Origin: Paramecium octaurelia
Taxonomy: Eukaryota; Ciliophora; Oligohymenophorea; Peniculida; Parameciidae
NCBI GenBank assembly: GCA_905182995.1
Contig: CAJJDP010000136.1
Coordinates: 112,625 to 176,624, forward strand
DNA length: 64,000 bases
Reading direction: 5' to 3'
Position numbers and translations under genes: made by a program
Shown: in pieces, positions 33,148 to 44,347 of the stretch
Layout: the number at the start of each line of letters is the position of its first letter
Numbering within the stretch: the stretch's first letter is position 1
The notes under the pieces: model-generated
Databases searched by the model: none
Seen by the model: the letters and a program-made list of their open reading frames with translations, nothing else
Told to the model about the DNA's origin: nothing

Positions 33148-35717
33148 AAATAAAATAAGACGACGACGAAGAGTTCAATTTTAGAAGGCAGTTTGAAATT
33201 TAATAAAGCGCAGTGGAGCCAAAACAACTCTCCAAAGTATTATGATGTTGTTAAATAGTTCAAAGACATATTGAATTAGGCTATTGATTTGAATAAGAGA
33301 AAGAAAACCGAATTGGCTACTTACAATAGAAGACAAATAACAGAAGAGAGCACAAATTATACTTAATAACAACTAGATTATATACAAGAGTAGACTGACG
33401 AAGTTCTAACTTATTAATAATACTTGAAGACGAAGTTAGATGAAATCTTAAAGGCCAAGTTATTAACAGATAGGAAAATCAATTATTACTAAGATAACCT
33501 ACGCCATATTAAGACTCAGCCTGACCATGTTCAAAGAGAATTAGATGATTAAGTGAAGGTGATGCTCAAGAAAACATAAAATTTGACTCACCAATTTCAG
33601 AAAGAGATGGAATAATTTAGGAGTTAGTCTGAAATGAATCAAGAGAAGTATTCTAGAGAAGTGGAAAATTGTGAATAAGAAGTCAAGGAAATTCAATCGA
33701 AAATAAAAAGATGTAAATAAAAGAATTCTGAATTATTAAAATAAATTCGTATGTTAACTGAACAGGAAGAATAAAAGAAGCACTAATTATAGGAGTGTTT
33801 CAAAATTAGTGAATATATTGAATTTTTTATGGATGCCAAATTACAGGTTGTTGATTAAATACAAGGAAATTAAGATTAATAATAAGAGTTGGGCTAGACA
33901 TTTCAACAATAGCAAATTGATAAAACATTAACAAGACACGAAATCTTGAATCAAGTGGATGAATTCTATAAGACCTAAGATATTGACCGATTAACCAAAT
34001 AAATCATTAGCACTTATCATTAACTATTGGAACACCAGAATATGCAAACTAGTGAATACAACTTTTTTACTGAAGAGAAAGCCTTAAGGTAATAGCAAAT
34101 CTTGCAATTGAATAATGAATTATCTCAACTCAAGAGCATTTGCAATATTCCACTAGATGACCAAAATAATTTTGGTTCCTATAATAATACAATTATCGAA
34201 GGGCCACAAATCATTCATGAAAACTATTAATTGAGTTTTCATTTACAGGGTTACCAATTATGTCTAATAACCATATACCAGAAATTAATTGATATGATCC
34301 AAAGATTATGTATCAATGTAATTTGGTTATAAGAAACTACCAAATCTATTCCGAAAACCTTGGATAATAAATGCATGCAATATCTCAAAAATTTTACAAA
34401 GACTGATTTTAATCTATATGTTCCACTTGCTACTTAGAGTATTCCTGTTAATAAATCCACAACCTCTAAACATTTTGGCTAATATGTTTGTATTGGTAAG
34501 AGGAATGGCAGTATTACTAGTGAAGAGATTCCAAGCGAACAAAAAATTGAATCCATGACAAAATTACCTAATGAACAATTGGCCAAGTTTAAAATGCATA
34601 AAGATTATGAATTTATTATCAATTAATGGAATGATATCATAAGGAATGACTTCATTACCTAAACTCTACAATTAGACATTAATTTTGATAATATTGATAT
34701 CACATTAAGCAACCATGAAATTATTTGTCAAATGTATGATCAATATTCTAAACTCATTAAAGAAGCTGATATATAAAAACACTTTTAAATACAATTTTCA
34801 TATTATAGAGATATAATGAGACATATTTACAAAAATAATCAAAATTTTAATTTCAAGGCTTTGACATTGAAACAAAAATTCAGCAACGAAGTGACTTCAC
34901 CTTATTTGTTGCAAATTAAACAAATTCAGTTGAAGAGATTATAGGAATAGGTCAATAATTCAAATCTAGATGATGAATGCAACTTTAAAATGCATTCAAA
35001 TAGAGCTATGAATGCATCTGATGATAGAAAATATCATGAGTATTTTATTCATCAAAGCTCAAAAATTAAGAAACAGTTTCCAGCTCTGCATGAAAATTTA
35101 GTTACCAAAACTCTTTAAGATATTGATGTTATGAGACAAAAGGAATTGAATGAAAATTATCAACAATCTGACTAGATTTCATCAGACATGGATTACTTGA
35201 ATTAAGAGAGGAGAAATCTAAAAGGAATTCTTAGTAAACAGAAACAAAAACCTTCAACTGCTCATTCCTAAAAATCTAAGACAGAATCACATGAAACTTC
35301 CACCACTAAAACCAAAATTATTAAACAAGTTGATTTATTACACAAAATAAACAAACGTAAGAATCTTTTTATTAATCATCATTAGTTTCATCCTAAACTC
35401 GTAAATTAGAAACCAGTAATAGTTTCAATGTTGATTTAAGTAAGTATACTTAAAATGTGAAAAGAAAAATATCTGATTACTTTACTTAAAAATTAGATAT
35501 GGACTTTTGTCAAAAGGAAGAAAGCAGAATTCTTTAGAAGCCAAGTTAATATGAAAAAACTCTCTCCGCATCTAGATCAGTAGATCCTTATTCCATGACT
35601 CCTTATTCAGAATAAGTATTCTCACTAGATCGAATCGACTCTTTCAGACAGATTCAGGATTCAACATAATTAGGAAGTGCTAAAAAAGACAAGGCCTTTT
35701 TAATAAAAAGAAAATGA
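33148..35717 (+). CDS. Large coiled-coil protein
   Basis: A single frame runs from about 33148 to a TGA at 35715-35717 with one 29-nt intron near 35359, about 840 residues. The start is unresolved: the ATG near 33147 reads out of frame with the rest and no clear intron joins it. Most of the N-terminal 300 residues are Gln/Glu/Lys coiled coil (for example YSREVENCEQEVKEIQSKIK). The middle is more globular, with DRKINYYQDNLRHIKTQPDH early on and LSNHEIICQMYDQYSKLIKE later. The end is Ser-rich and basic. The make-up suggests a cytoskeletal or axonemal structural protein; I cannot name the family. Confidence 0.7.
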
Positions 35718-36037
35718 ATGATTCTTAATTAATATTAATATTATTATTAATGAATACTAATTATTAAAACACAAATATTCTGATTAATCAAATATAAGTA
35801 GAAATATTAATAGTAGATTTTTTAATTTGTTGATTTATATGAATATTGATAATTAAAGGAGTATAAACTCACTCTGAGTAGTGATTGAGAATTCAAGTGG
35901 TATAAGTATTATCCAAAAATTTTAATAAAGTTGTTATTATAAAATGATATTATTGGGACAAGATAATTTTATGCAAATTTTTTTTTATATTCATAAGTTA
36001 TTAATTTATAAGTTATTAGAAAAGTGGTTAGTTTTGT
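35718..36037 (+). other. Intergenic, very AT-rich, no gene seen
   Basis: About 320 bp separating tandem genes. Nothing recognised. Confidence 0.45.
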
Positions 36038-37000
36038 ATGTTTGTCCCTGAAACACTTACTATTTAATAATCTCCTCATCATTAGTTCCAAACTATTGAC
36101 TAATCGCAATAACAAATAAATCCATTAGAGACCATATAATTTGGCTAAATGAAGAAATCAGCCAAAGTAGTTCCAGAGCTCAAGCTTAGGAAAATATATC
36201 TAATGAAGGTCAGTGATATTGAAATAATTAGGATAAATTACGAAACAAGCATGTTTGGATAGAATTATAAATAAACCAATACCGATAATAAGATTCAATT
36301 ATCCCCGATGAAACGAGTAAGAAATTCAATATCTTAAATATAAGAATTCTGTAGAATTTGTTTGTGCGATGATGGTAACTCCTCTTTAATAAGACCTTGC
36401 AATTGCAAAGGTTCCCTCAGGTTCATTCATGAGAATTGCTTGAAAGTTTGGATATTGGAAAAGCAAGGCATAGAGTAGGTATACAAGAACTAAGTATATT
36501 GATTTTTTAAACCAAAAGATAGATTGTGAAGTTTGTCATACAAAATTTTAAATGGAAACTAAATTTTAAAATTAAAAACAATTTAGAATGTTAAAAAAAG
36601 CACCAAGAGCCAGAATATGTTGTTGGGCAGTTGAGATAATGGTGACTTTGGGGATAATTGGAACAATAATTGCATTGATATTTTAGATAATTGTAAGATT
36701 AGAGTATTATAACTCTAGAATGGTAGTCTTGAACCCATATTATTAGCTGGCACAACAGTGCTCTGTATAATAATGATTCTGATAATGTCTTTGGTGTATG
36801 TAAGTTGTATCGATTAAGTGACGGTTGAAGTGCTTGACCCTTGGAGAATCCTAGATGTGCAAGGGGAAAGTGAATCGAAGTCGATTTCAATTATTGAGTT
36901 GGATAACCCAAACAAGCAGACCATATAGACTATAAATCAAAATGAGGAAAGACAGGGCATGCGCTATTCAACTATTAATGTGGTTAAGATATAGAGTTGA
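36038..37000 (+). CDS. MARCH-type (RINGv) membrane E3 ubiquitin ligase
   Basis: ATG at 36038, TGA at 36998-37000, introns of 25 and 26 nt, 303 residues. The RINGv (C4HC3) reads CRICLCDDGNSSLIRPCNCK, GSLRFIHENCLKVWI and, after an intron, DCEVCHTKF. Two membrane spans follow: VEIMVTLGIIGTIIALIFQI and a second from ILLAGTTVLCIIMILIMSLV. This zinc finger plus two spans is the layout of MARCH proteins, which ubiquitinate membrane proteins in endosomes, ER or plasma membrane. N- and C-terminal tails are cytosolic and unassigned. Confidence 0.88.
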
Positions 37001-37091
37001 AAAGAATTACTATTTGTTTATGATTTTATTGCACTTGTATAAGATATTTTGTATATCCAAAGTTGTACATTAAAATAAATAATTAATCCAG

Positions 37092-39830
37092 ATGTCAAAG
37101 ACTGAGAAAGTAGATTTGCAAATTCTAGGTAGAGTACGCCATCTAATTCCTAACAATTTCATCATTGAAAGGATTAAAAAGCATGAGGTATCAAAGAACA
37201 CTGGGTAAAAGTCGATTGCTTATTTTATTTAGTTTAGTTAAGACCATTGAATTGCGATCGTCAAAGAGATTTACGCTAGAGTAGAACGATAAATATGATG
37301 AGTTCTGTGATGTTTTAGATTCATTCACTTTTGGTAATGACTTAGAAGTGATTAAACAATTTGATAATTTCAAAGAAACCATCAAGCCTAAAATACTGAA
37401 GGGATCTGCATTTGGTGTTGTTAATGGAGTCGAGAGTATTGATTTAAATACTTTACAAACAAAGAAGGGCAGTTTTAGGACGATACAGGATAAAACGAAT
37501 CTAATTGTATTTTGGGTATTTATGCATATTGTTATTCTTTAGTCTTCTTCAGTTCCCAAATCAAGAAGGGCACTTGAACATTTGAATTAAATGTTGAAGT
37601 AAAACCAAGATCTAAAATTGCAAATAAAACCCATAGCAATTTCTTTAGATGGTGATTTCAATAATCTTAGATCCTACTTTAGAGACAATAAAATAACAGA
37701 ATTCGAACATTATCGATTCACTTTAGGATGGGATTCATCAAATGAATTCTAGAAGGCATTGGAATTAAACTATTTACCTAAAATTGTTGTTGTTGGCAAA
37801 GACAATTATGTTGTAGATGTAACAACCAAATCTAACAAAATAGAAAACATCATCAATACATATTTTACAATGGCTGAATCAGTTGAAGAATCTGAAGATG
37901 TTCAAAAACCAAAAGATATTATAGAAAAAGAAACATATAAATAAATAAAAAAAACATTAATATAAACTATTGCAAATCAATTGTCTCAAAATACAAAATT
38001 AGAGAAAAGCGATTTCATTAAACTAAATTTAATTAAAAGTCATAAAATATCTCATGATGGTACTCAAGAACTAGTCGAAAGAAGTCAATTACATGTAGCA
38101 TATGATGTCTCTGTGTAATCAGAATAAGTGATAGTACAATTTTTGAATGAAATTAAAACCTAATTGGGCAATAATCACATCCAAATATAGAAATAACTAG
38201 TCAAAGATACGAATGGAATTGTGAAGAAGATATCCGATGCAATTTAGGATGCTTTGAAATAAAATAACAAAGTAATTTCAGATTTTACAATCAAAACAGA
38301 GAGTTTCAATTATGTTAATGAAAAAGGAGTATTCTAATAGGATGTATCATAAATCCATAAGAAAGGAATATAGAATTTAACATCTTAGGAATATCAAATT
38401 ATTTATTCAAAGGTTGAACCTATTTTCAAGAAATATTAAGAAGAAATTGATGAAAGTGATGAAGAACATGATCATGATTCAGAATAATAGCTAGATAGGG
38501 ATTTAATAAATAACCATATCAAGTAATTAACAGATACTCTGAGATCTGGATTACAACTAACTGTTGGGTAAAGATTCTAAGCAATATAAAATTATCATAA
38601 ATTTGGACAAGATCAATAAGAAGGAATTGAACATAAAGAAAATGAGATTTTAATCATATTCTACTGGAACAATAATAAAGAAAGTGATAGGCTATTCCCA
38701 ACAATAATCAAATTCTTGCTTGCTAATGAAGATTCCTTTAAAGATAAAGTGAGATTTGTAGCTTTGAGTCAACATAAATTTGATCATTATCAGCACTACT
38801 TCATTAAAAATGAAGGTCTTGAAGAAGTAATTGAATTCTATTTCCCAACAGAAGAGAATTAGGCAGATCTAGTTTAATATAATGTGAATGCATTTCCCCA
38901 TTTCGTCGTTGTTAATAAGATTGGAAATATTAGTGTATTATAAAGTTAAGTAGAAGATTTAGAGTCATTAATAGAACATTAATTGGAAGAAGGAGTTGAT
39001 AGTCTAAAACAAACTGTTAATTTAAGTGATGAGAAGTACAATGAAATTACTCACTTTTTGAATTCTGATGCATTAACCAATCTTGCTTAACTCAATAATA
39101 AAAGACAATTTTCTTTAAATATTACTTTCATTGAATTTTAATGCGGTGAAAATAAGACTAGATTAGCTCCAATCTTAAATTACACAATTAGAGAAGGCAA
39201 GGAGAAGTATTTTGAGGCTTATCTGAAGCTTCTCAATAAAGTTAACCAGTTTTAAGTGAATAAGACTACCTAGAAAACATTCAATCTTCTATTTCCTGGG
39301 AAGGCTTGTAAGTTATGTTAGAATGAATTAAATGATTAGACTCCTCAATATTACAGTCCATTTTCAGATGCGTTTTATTGTGTTAAGTGTGCAGAAGTAT
39401 TTGATGCAAAAGCAATTGGAAATAATAAATTAAGAGTAAAGGACAATTTGATCTTCTTCAATGCTCCTTTAGTCGATAAATCTGTGTTGAATGATATAGA
39501 TGTGAATAGAATAGGAAACAATCTGAAAGTCAAGAAGGGTGATCCTTACTCTTAGAGACATGCTATAGATTGCAATGGTTGTGATAATGAAATCAGAGGA
39601 TTTAGATACATTGTGTTAAATTGCTTACCAGGGAAATTAACAGATATGGTAAATATGAATGTATTAACAGTTCTAAGGCTCTGGTTGATTTCTGTTAGGA
39701 TTGCTTTACTTAGATTAGACAAGGGGGAGCACATCTAGAGAAGATTGTAAAGAGGACCTCTATGTATGGTTACAATCCGTCTATGTTATTGTTAAGGATT
39801 CCATTTTATATGGGATATTATGAGTATTGA
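37092..39830 (+). CDS. Redox-dead thioredoxin-like / ZZ zinc-finger protein
   Basis: ATG at 37092, TGA at 39828-39830; introns of 28 nt (37205-37232), 27 nt (37516-37542) and 29 nt give 884 residues. Residues about 105-250 look like a thioredoxin fold (NLIVFWSSSVPKSRRALEHL ... LNYLPKIVVVGKDNYVVD), but the CxxC position reads SSSV. A second, similar unit appears later (ILIIFYWNNNKESDRLFPTI ... YNVNAFPHFVVVNKIG), again with no CxxC. A Cys-x2-Cys pair (CKLCQNELND, CVKCAE) precedes a C-terminal ZZ-type finger: HAIDCNGCDNEIRGFRYIV, DFCQDCFTQI, GAHLEK. The active-site loss argues for a binding role. I know no named family with this order. Confidence 0.8.
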
Positions 39831-39885
39831 GTTTTTAGAAAGAATTCGGACACATAAATTAATGTATTAATATATATAAATGTCA

Positions 39886-40721
39886 TCAATTCTTTCTATT
39901 AGATAGATTATCTTTAATGAGCTCTGCCATCTTTAAAAATAATAGAATGATGTCCCAATAAATGGTTACGCTTCCACTCACGTCATCTGCCTTGTTGATA
40001 TCATATGAGTCTCCGCAACTAGATAAAGGAATTGATAATACTTCAGGTTAGTGTAGGTGTCATAAAGCAATAGAAAGGCGAATAAAAAGGAGGACAGAGA
40101 TATGAACATAATCCAAAAGAGGGAGATCTTGGTGAATATTGTGAACAGTTCAAACACTATCAAGATGCTTGCTGAAACAAACAACACAGCTCCTGAATAA
40201 GTTATCTTTCTCCTTACGGTTGATGAGTATAAAAATAAAAAGAATATTAAGCCTATTTAAAAACTTTAACTTACTTGCAAAATTAACAAAGAGCAACAAC
40301 CCAATTTAGGAATTACCAAAGGCCACCAAGCAGCCACAAACAGAGGCAAATGACAAGGTGAATACAATGAAGACTAGCCAATTAGTGGGAGACACTGTAA
40401 TTCGATTACGATAAATCAAAGCCAAGGTGGCTGTTCCTACACAGATTCCCAAACTTAGCCAAAATATCCATTTGGTATCTTCTAGAAAATGATCTAAGGC
40501 AGGTATGGAATGCACAATCCAGACGTAGACACCTAAATGAATTAATAAAACTTACAGATGATGATCATCTGCAAGAACAATTTGGAAAAGAGGTTTCTGG
40601 CATAGATCACTCTGCCATTGAAGGACTGATCGTAAGCATTGACGACTTCAGTGGTTTGTGCTTGTTTATTCCTTGTGGAAAGACGAGGATCTCCAGTTCG
40701 AATAGAGCTTTCAAATAACAT
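39886..40721 (-). CDS. Bax inhibitor-1 family (TMBIM) membrane protein
   Basis: ATG at 40721, TGA at 39888-39886; introns of 23, 22 and 23 nt give 255 residues. After a polar N-terminus (FNGRVIYARNLFSKLFLQM) there are seven hydrophobic spans, among them WLVFIVFTLSFASVCGCLVA and ISLFWIMFISLSSFLFAFLL, then LLYDT and the family ending DDVSGSVTIYWDIILLFLKM. The conserved pattern of a late Y/F-D-T followed by an acidic loop and YLDIINLFL-like segment is typical of TMBIM/Lifeguard/BI-1 proteins, which act as Ca2+ leak channels in ER or Golgi membranes. Confidence 0.88.
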
Positions 40722-40895
40722 AATAATTTTAACAATAATTATAAATACTTGAGTGTGTGAATGAAATACTCTCCTGTATCCTTTCTCAATGGTTTATGTA
40801 TAGTAATAAATGAATAAAATTGAAATACGGAGTCTTGACTCGAGATTAGGAATTATAAGTTGATATAATCAATAATTATATTAATTTTCATAAAA

Positions 40896-41251
40896 ATGGA
40901 TTAGGAAATCAGACCAAAGCGTTAGAGCATCTTAAAGCGACAATCAACTTTCGATAAGCCGAATTACATGGAGGAGAAAGAGAAGCAACACCAATAAAAT
41001 TAGAATAATATATAAGAGGACTTGCATGTCCAAATAGATAGTAGTGTGAAGATCATCACAATTCCTGAGGTTCATGAGGCCTAGGTGATTCAAGAACAAG
41101 ATGAAAGTATGTGATTGTTGTAATAGTTAAGTTCATTTTCCAAAGAAAGTCAATAATTTAAGCGAAGCCGAACTCATTAAGTTAGCATTAAAGTATGATG
41201 ATTTGCCTTATATCTAGAAAACCTTAAATATGGGAGGAAGAAGAATAATGA
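40896..41251 (+). CDS. Short disordered protein with PP1-docking SILK motif
   Basis: ATG at 40896, TGA at 41249-41251, two 25-nt introns, 101 residues. The N-terminus RPKRQSILKRQSTFDKPNY contains SILK, one of the known docking motifs for the catalytic subunit of protein phosphatase 1 ([GS]-I-L-[RK]). Further on, SSVKIITIPEV could serve as a weak second (RVxF-like) site. The rest is Gln/Glu-rich with an acidic end (WEEEEQ). Size and layout recall PP1 regulators, but there is no inhibitor-2 signature outside the SILK. Functional assignment is inference from a four-residue motif. Confidence 0.55.
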
Positions 41252-41525
41252 CTGTTATGATTTATATATTGAATGCATATATCATATAATAGTTTGCACT
41301 GAATTCTTATAGCACCAATAAAATTAATTTTTTGAATGAAAGTGAAAACCACGTAACTTCTTGAGACTCCCTCCTCCCCTCTTATCTGTATCTGGATCAA
41401 TCCTGAATGTGAATACAAATTAAGGAAACTGTGAATTTTAATTTCTTTTTTAATAATTATGTAATTGTTTTACTAAAATAACTTATACTGAATCAATAAA
41501 CATTGATTAAACATAAAGTGCACAT

Positions 41526-42705
41526 TCAATAAGTTAAGAATAATACTATGAAAGTAATGTCATCAATTAAGCTATTGCATTTTTACATCCAACTGTTACA
41601 AGCACTCAACATTAACTGATTGCAAGCCCCTTCAATGTTAGATGTATCATAATATGGGGATATGCAATTAATTATTTGGTCATCACTCAGAAACTCAAAT
41701 AATCCATCACTCCCCAACACTATCACCTTGTCACTCCTCTCTAAATCAAATTACAAGATCTCTGGTTTATCACTGACTCCTACTGAATGCGCTATTTCAT
41801 CGCCTAATGATCTTGTCATAGCCAAACCAGGCACATTCTGATTTGTCCACACTCTCAGAGGACCCACAAAAAGACCTAAGCTGTTCATTAGAGGATCTAT
41901 CCTGCCTCCATTAGCCAGTATTCGATCAGCTTCATCTTTACAACTTGGCTTGTGATCTCTTGACAATGGTTTCACTTTCCATTTCTCCTCTCTATTCAAC
42001 AGAACGGCCCTGGAATCTCCCAAATTTGCACAATAAATCTAACCATATGAACAATACAATAACTTTGTTATTTTAAACATACACTATCACCAGAGTCGAC
42101 CCTGAAAACGAAATATCAATATGACTCTATTGTAACATGTCAGACAGTCCTTAAATTATGATCATCAAGCCTTGGGAAGAACTAAATTTATATTCAATCT
42201 TTTGTACTTCCTCTCCAACATCATTTTATTCTTGGAAACCAACATGGGAAGTTGAGTTTTTATCAAACCACTTACCAAATGTCCATGTTCTCCATGTCCA
42301 TCGCAAATTGCAAAAAGATGAATGCATTCATTATTTTCAATCTTCGCACAACACACATAGGCATCTTAATTCACCTTAGATGTATTGCCCAATTAGACTC
42401 CCTTCCTTGTTCTAGCCGCGTATTTGGCTTTGAATCTAAAACTATCATCAGGAATCAATCTCGATTGAACCTTTACTAATTCTGAATAAAAGCTATACTC
42501 AAATTGCTCTGAAACTACACTTTTTCTTAGTGAAAATTTCTTGGTCTCACTTTAAATGATGTGATCAATGAAGATTGTGGAGAATTCTTGGATTCTTGAA
42601 AACTTATCTATGCCTTCTTCTTTTAGGGTGTAAATTATGGGAGAATAGTTCTAGGCGATGAACGTTGATAATAGGATGAATTTTCGAAATACTAGTTTTT
42701 AACAT
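41526..42705 (-). CDS. PP2C-type (PPM) protein phosphatase
   Basis: TGA at 41528-41526. The metal-binding and catalytic motifs are present: DAYVCC, AICDGHGEHGHLVS, FSGSTL, YCANLGDSRAVLL, LSRDHKP, LAMTRSLGDEIAHSVG, VLGSDGLFEFLSDDQI and NSLIDDITFIV. Introns of 26 and 25 nt are clear. PP2C enzymes remove phosphate from Ser/Thr using Mn2+/Mg2+. The 5' end is not settled: an open frame continues upstream but the ATG at 42705 is in another frame, so at least one intron is unplaced. Confidence 0.9.
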
Positions 42706-42978
42706 GTAAGGATGATTCAAGTTTGAGAGGAGTGAGAATCAAATTAACCTTCTTTTATTATTTGCCCTTTGAGAGATTATATTAATTCATTTATTTCATA
42801 TTATATTCTAAAATAATATTAGCTTCATTCTTGATAAATTGGAACTACTACCATTAATCTTAGCAACTCTCAAAAGAAGATACGTATAATCTTAACTAAT
42901 TGATATGTTATAATATATATATATCCATAAAACATATTATAAAATCTTGGGTGTAATTTAACATAGATATATCAAGCT

Positions 42979-44259
42979 TCAACCTTATTTATGATTTCTA
43001 CAGTATCTCCAGGACTACATAGATTAGCACATGGATATAAATCTTAACTAGTGTCCAGATTCATTGTCTATTGTTTATTAAATATTGGGAATTACAAATT
43101 TAATCTAAGTTTTCTTCTTTTGCCAAGTGATTTTCTTTTTTGGGATGTCCACTTCGATCACGATGATGTCTCCAACTCCAAAATCGAATGATTTATGGGC
43201 TGAATTCAAGTCTTTCTAGAGGTGTGACCATGAGTATGCATTATTTGATATGAGATAGGATCTACAATATGGACATGACATTACCCATGACCAATATTAG
43301 TATAATTGAACTTATAATTAGCACTCACAATCACTTCTCTATGACAAACACCAACTCCAATCCAACCAGCATATTTAATTACTTTGAAACCAAATTTGTA
43401 GATTCCATTCTTGGGAATGCATGGTTCGCAAATAGTAAATCTCTGTCCATTGGATTCAGAAGTCTTCTATTCAGCAATCAAGTTTTGTCCTGATATGGTA
43501 ATGTTGGCACCCTTGAATTGCGCAGAAAATTAAAATGAAATTGATTGCACTAAATCAACAGCAGTTATGGGTTAGGCTCTAAACAAATTACCCAGGTTCT
43601 CAATTTTCGCGTCCAACTCATTTTACAAGTCGATCAATTGATCATTCAGCTGTCCAATCTGAATTTTGCATGCATTCATAATCGCAGAATCGATGCTCTA
43701 TCTACTCGCTACTCCATTGCCGAAGACGAATTATTCCAGAATTTATCTAAATAATGAATTTGAGTACTGAATATTCTTTTTGTATTATTGAAAACCAGTG
43801 TAGCTGGAGACTGAGTCTAAAAGATAGTGGATTGGGATCTTTGAACTAGCAAAGGCTTTCAGCTGATTTTTTAGATCCAAGTAATAAGTATCCACCTTCT
43901 TAATTAACTATTTCGAAGTATTCTTCAATGCCTCAATGAAATTGTGCACCTAATTTGATTAGAATTTCGCATGCATACAGTTCGCAAACACTCGCAATGC
44001 TGTTGATCTAGAAAGATAGAGACATCAAAGATGCTGTTATAATTCTACTCTCCAGCATTATTATGAGCAGTCTCGACTAATTGCAACATGATTTTGATTG
44101 GCAAAGTTTGATGATTCTAATGATCTGCATGTTCGCACAGAGCTTTAATTTAAAAAAGTTGAATTTACGACAAATTAATAAAGTCTCATTACAAGATTTA
44201 TCAGTGCAGATGATGGAAAGCACATGTCCATTATGAATGGGGCAAGGGAAATAATTCAT
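42979..44259 (-). CDS. B-box / coiled-coil / SPRY protein
   Basis: ATG at 44259, TGA at 42981-42979; introns of 26, 29 and 23 nt give 400 residues. Residues 1-45 form a B-box (CPIHNGHVLSIIC, CNETLLICRSLCEHADHQNH). A helical/coiled-coil middle runs to about residue 215 (IQIGQLNDQLIDLQNELDAK). The C-terminal SPRY-like domain reads WIGVGVCHREVIV, NIGHGSYLISNNAYSWS, KSFDFGVGDIIVIEVDIPKK and ITW. TRIM-like order without the RING. Probably a substrate- or ligand-binding adaptor. This and the B-box-WD40 gene are 14 kb apart and use different C-terminal folds after the same front end. Confidence 0.85.
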
Positions 44260-44347
44260 AATCAATATTTTATATATATAAAACTAAATGAAATTATTAA
44301 TAGTATTATACTTAGTACTAAATATAATCAATAAAATTTAATGATAC

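Noticed and set aside
42158..42479. Forward open frames inside the PP2C gene
   Set aside because: Antisense shadows of the DGHG region, which is clearly coding on the reverse strand.
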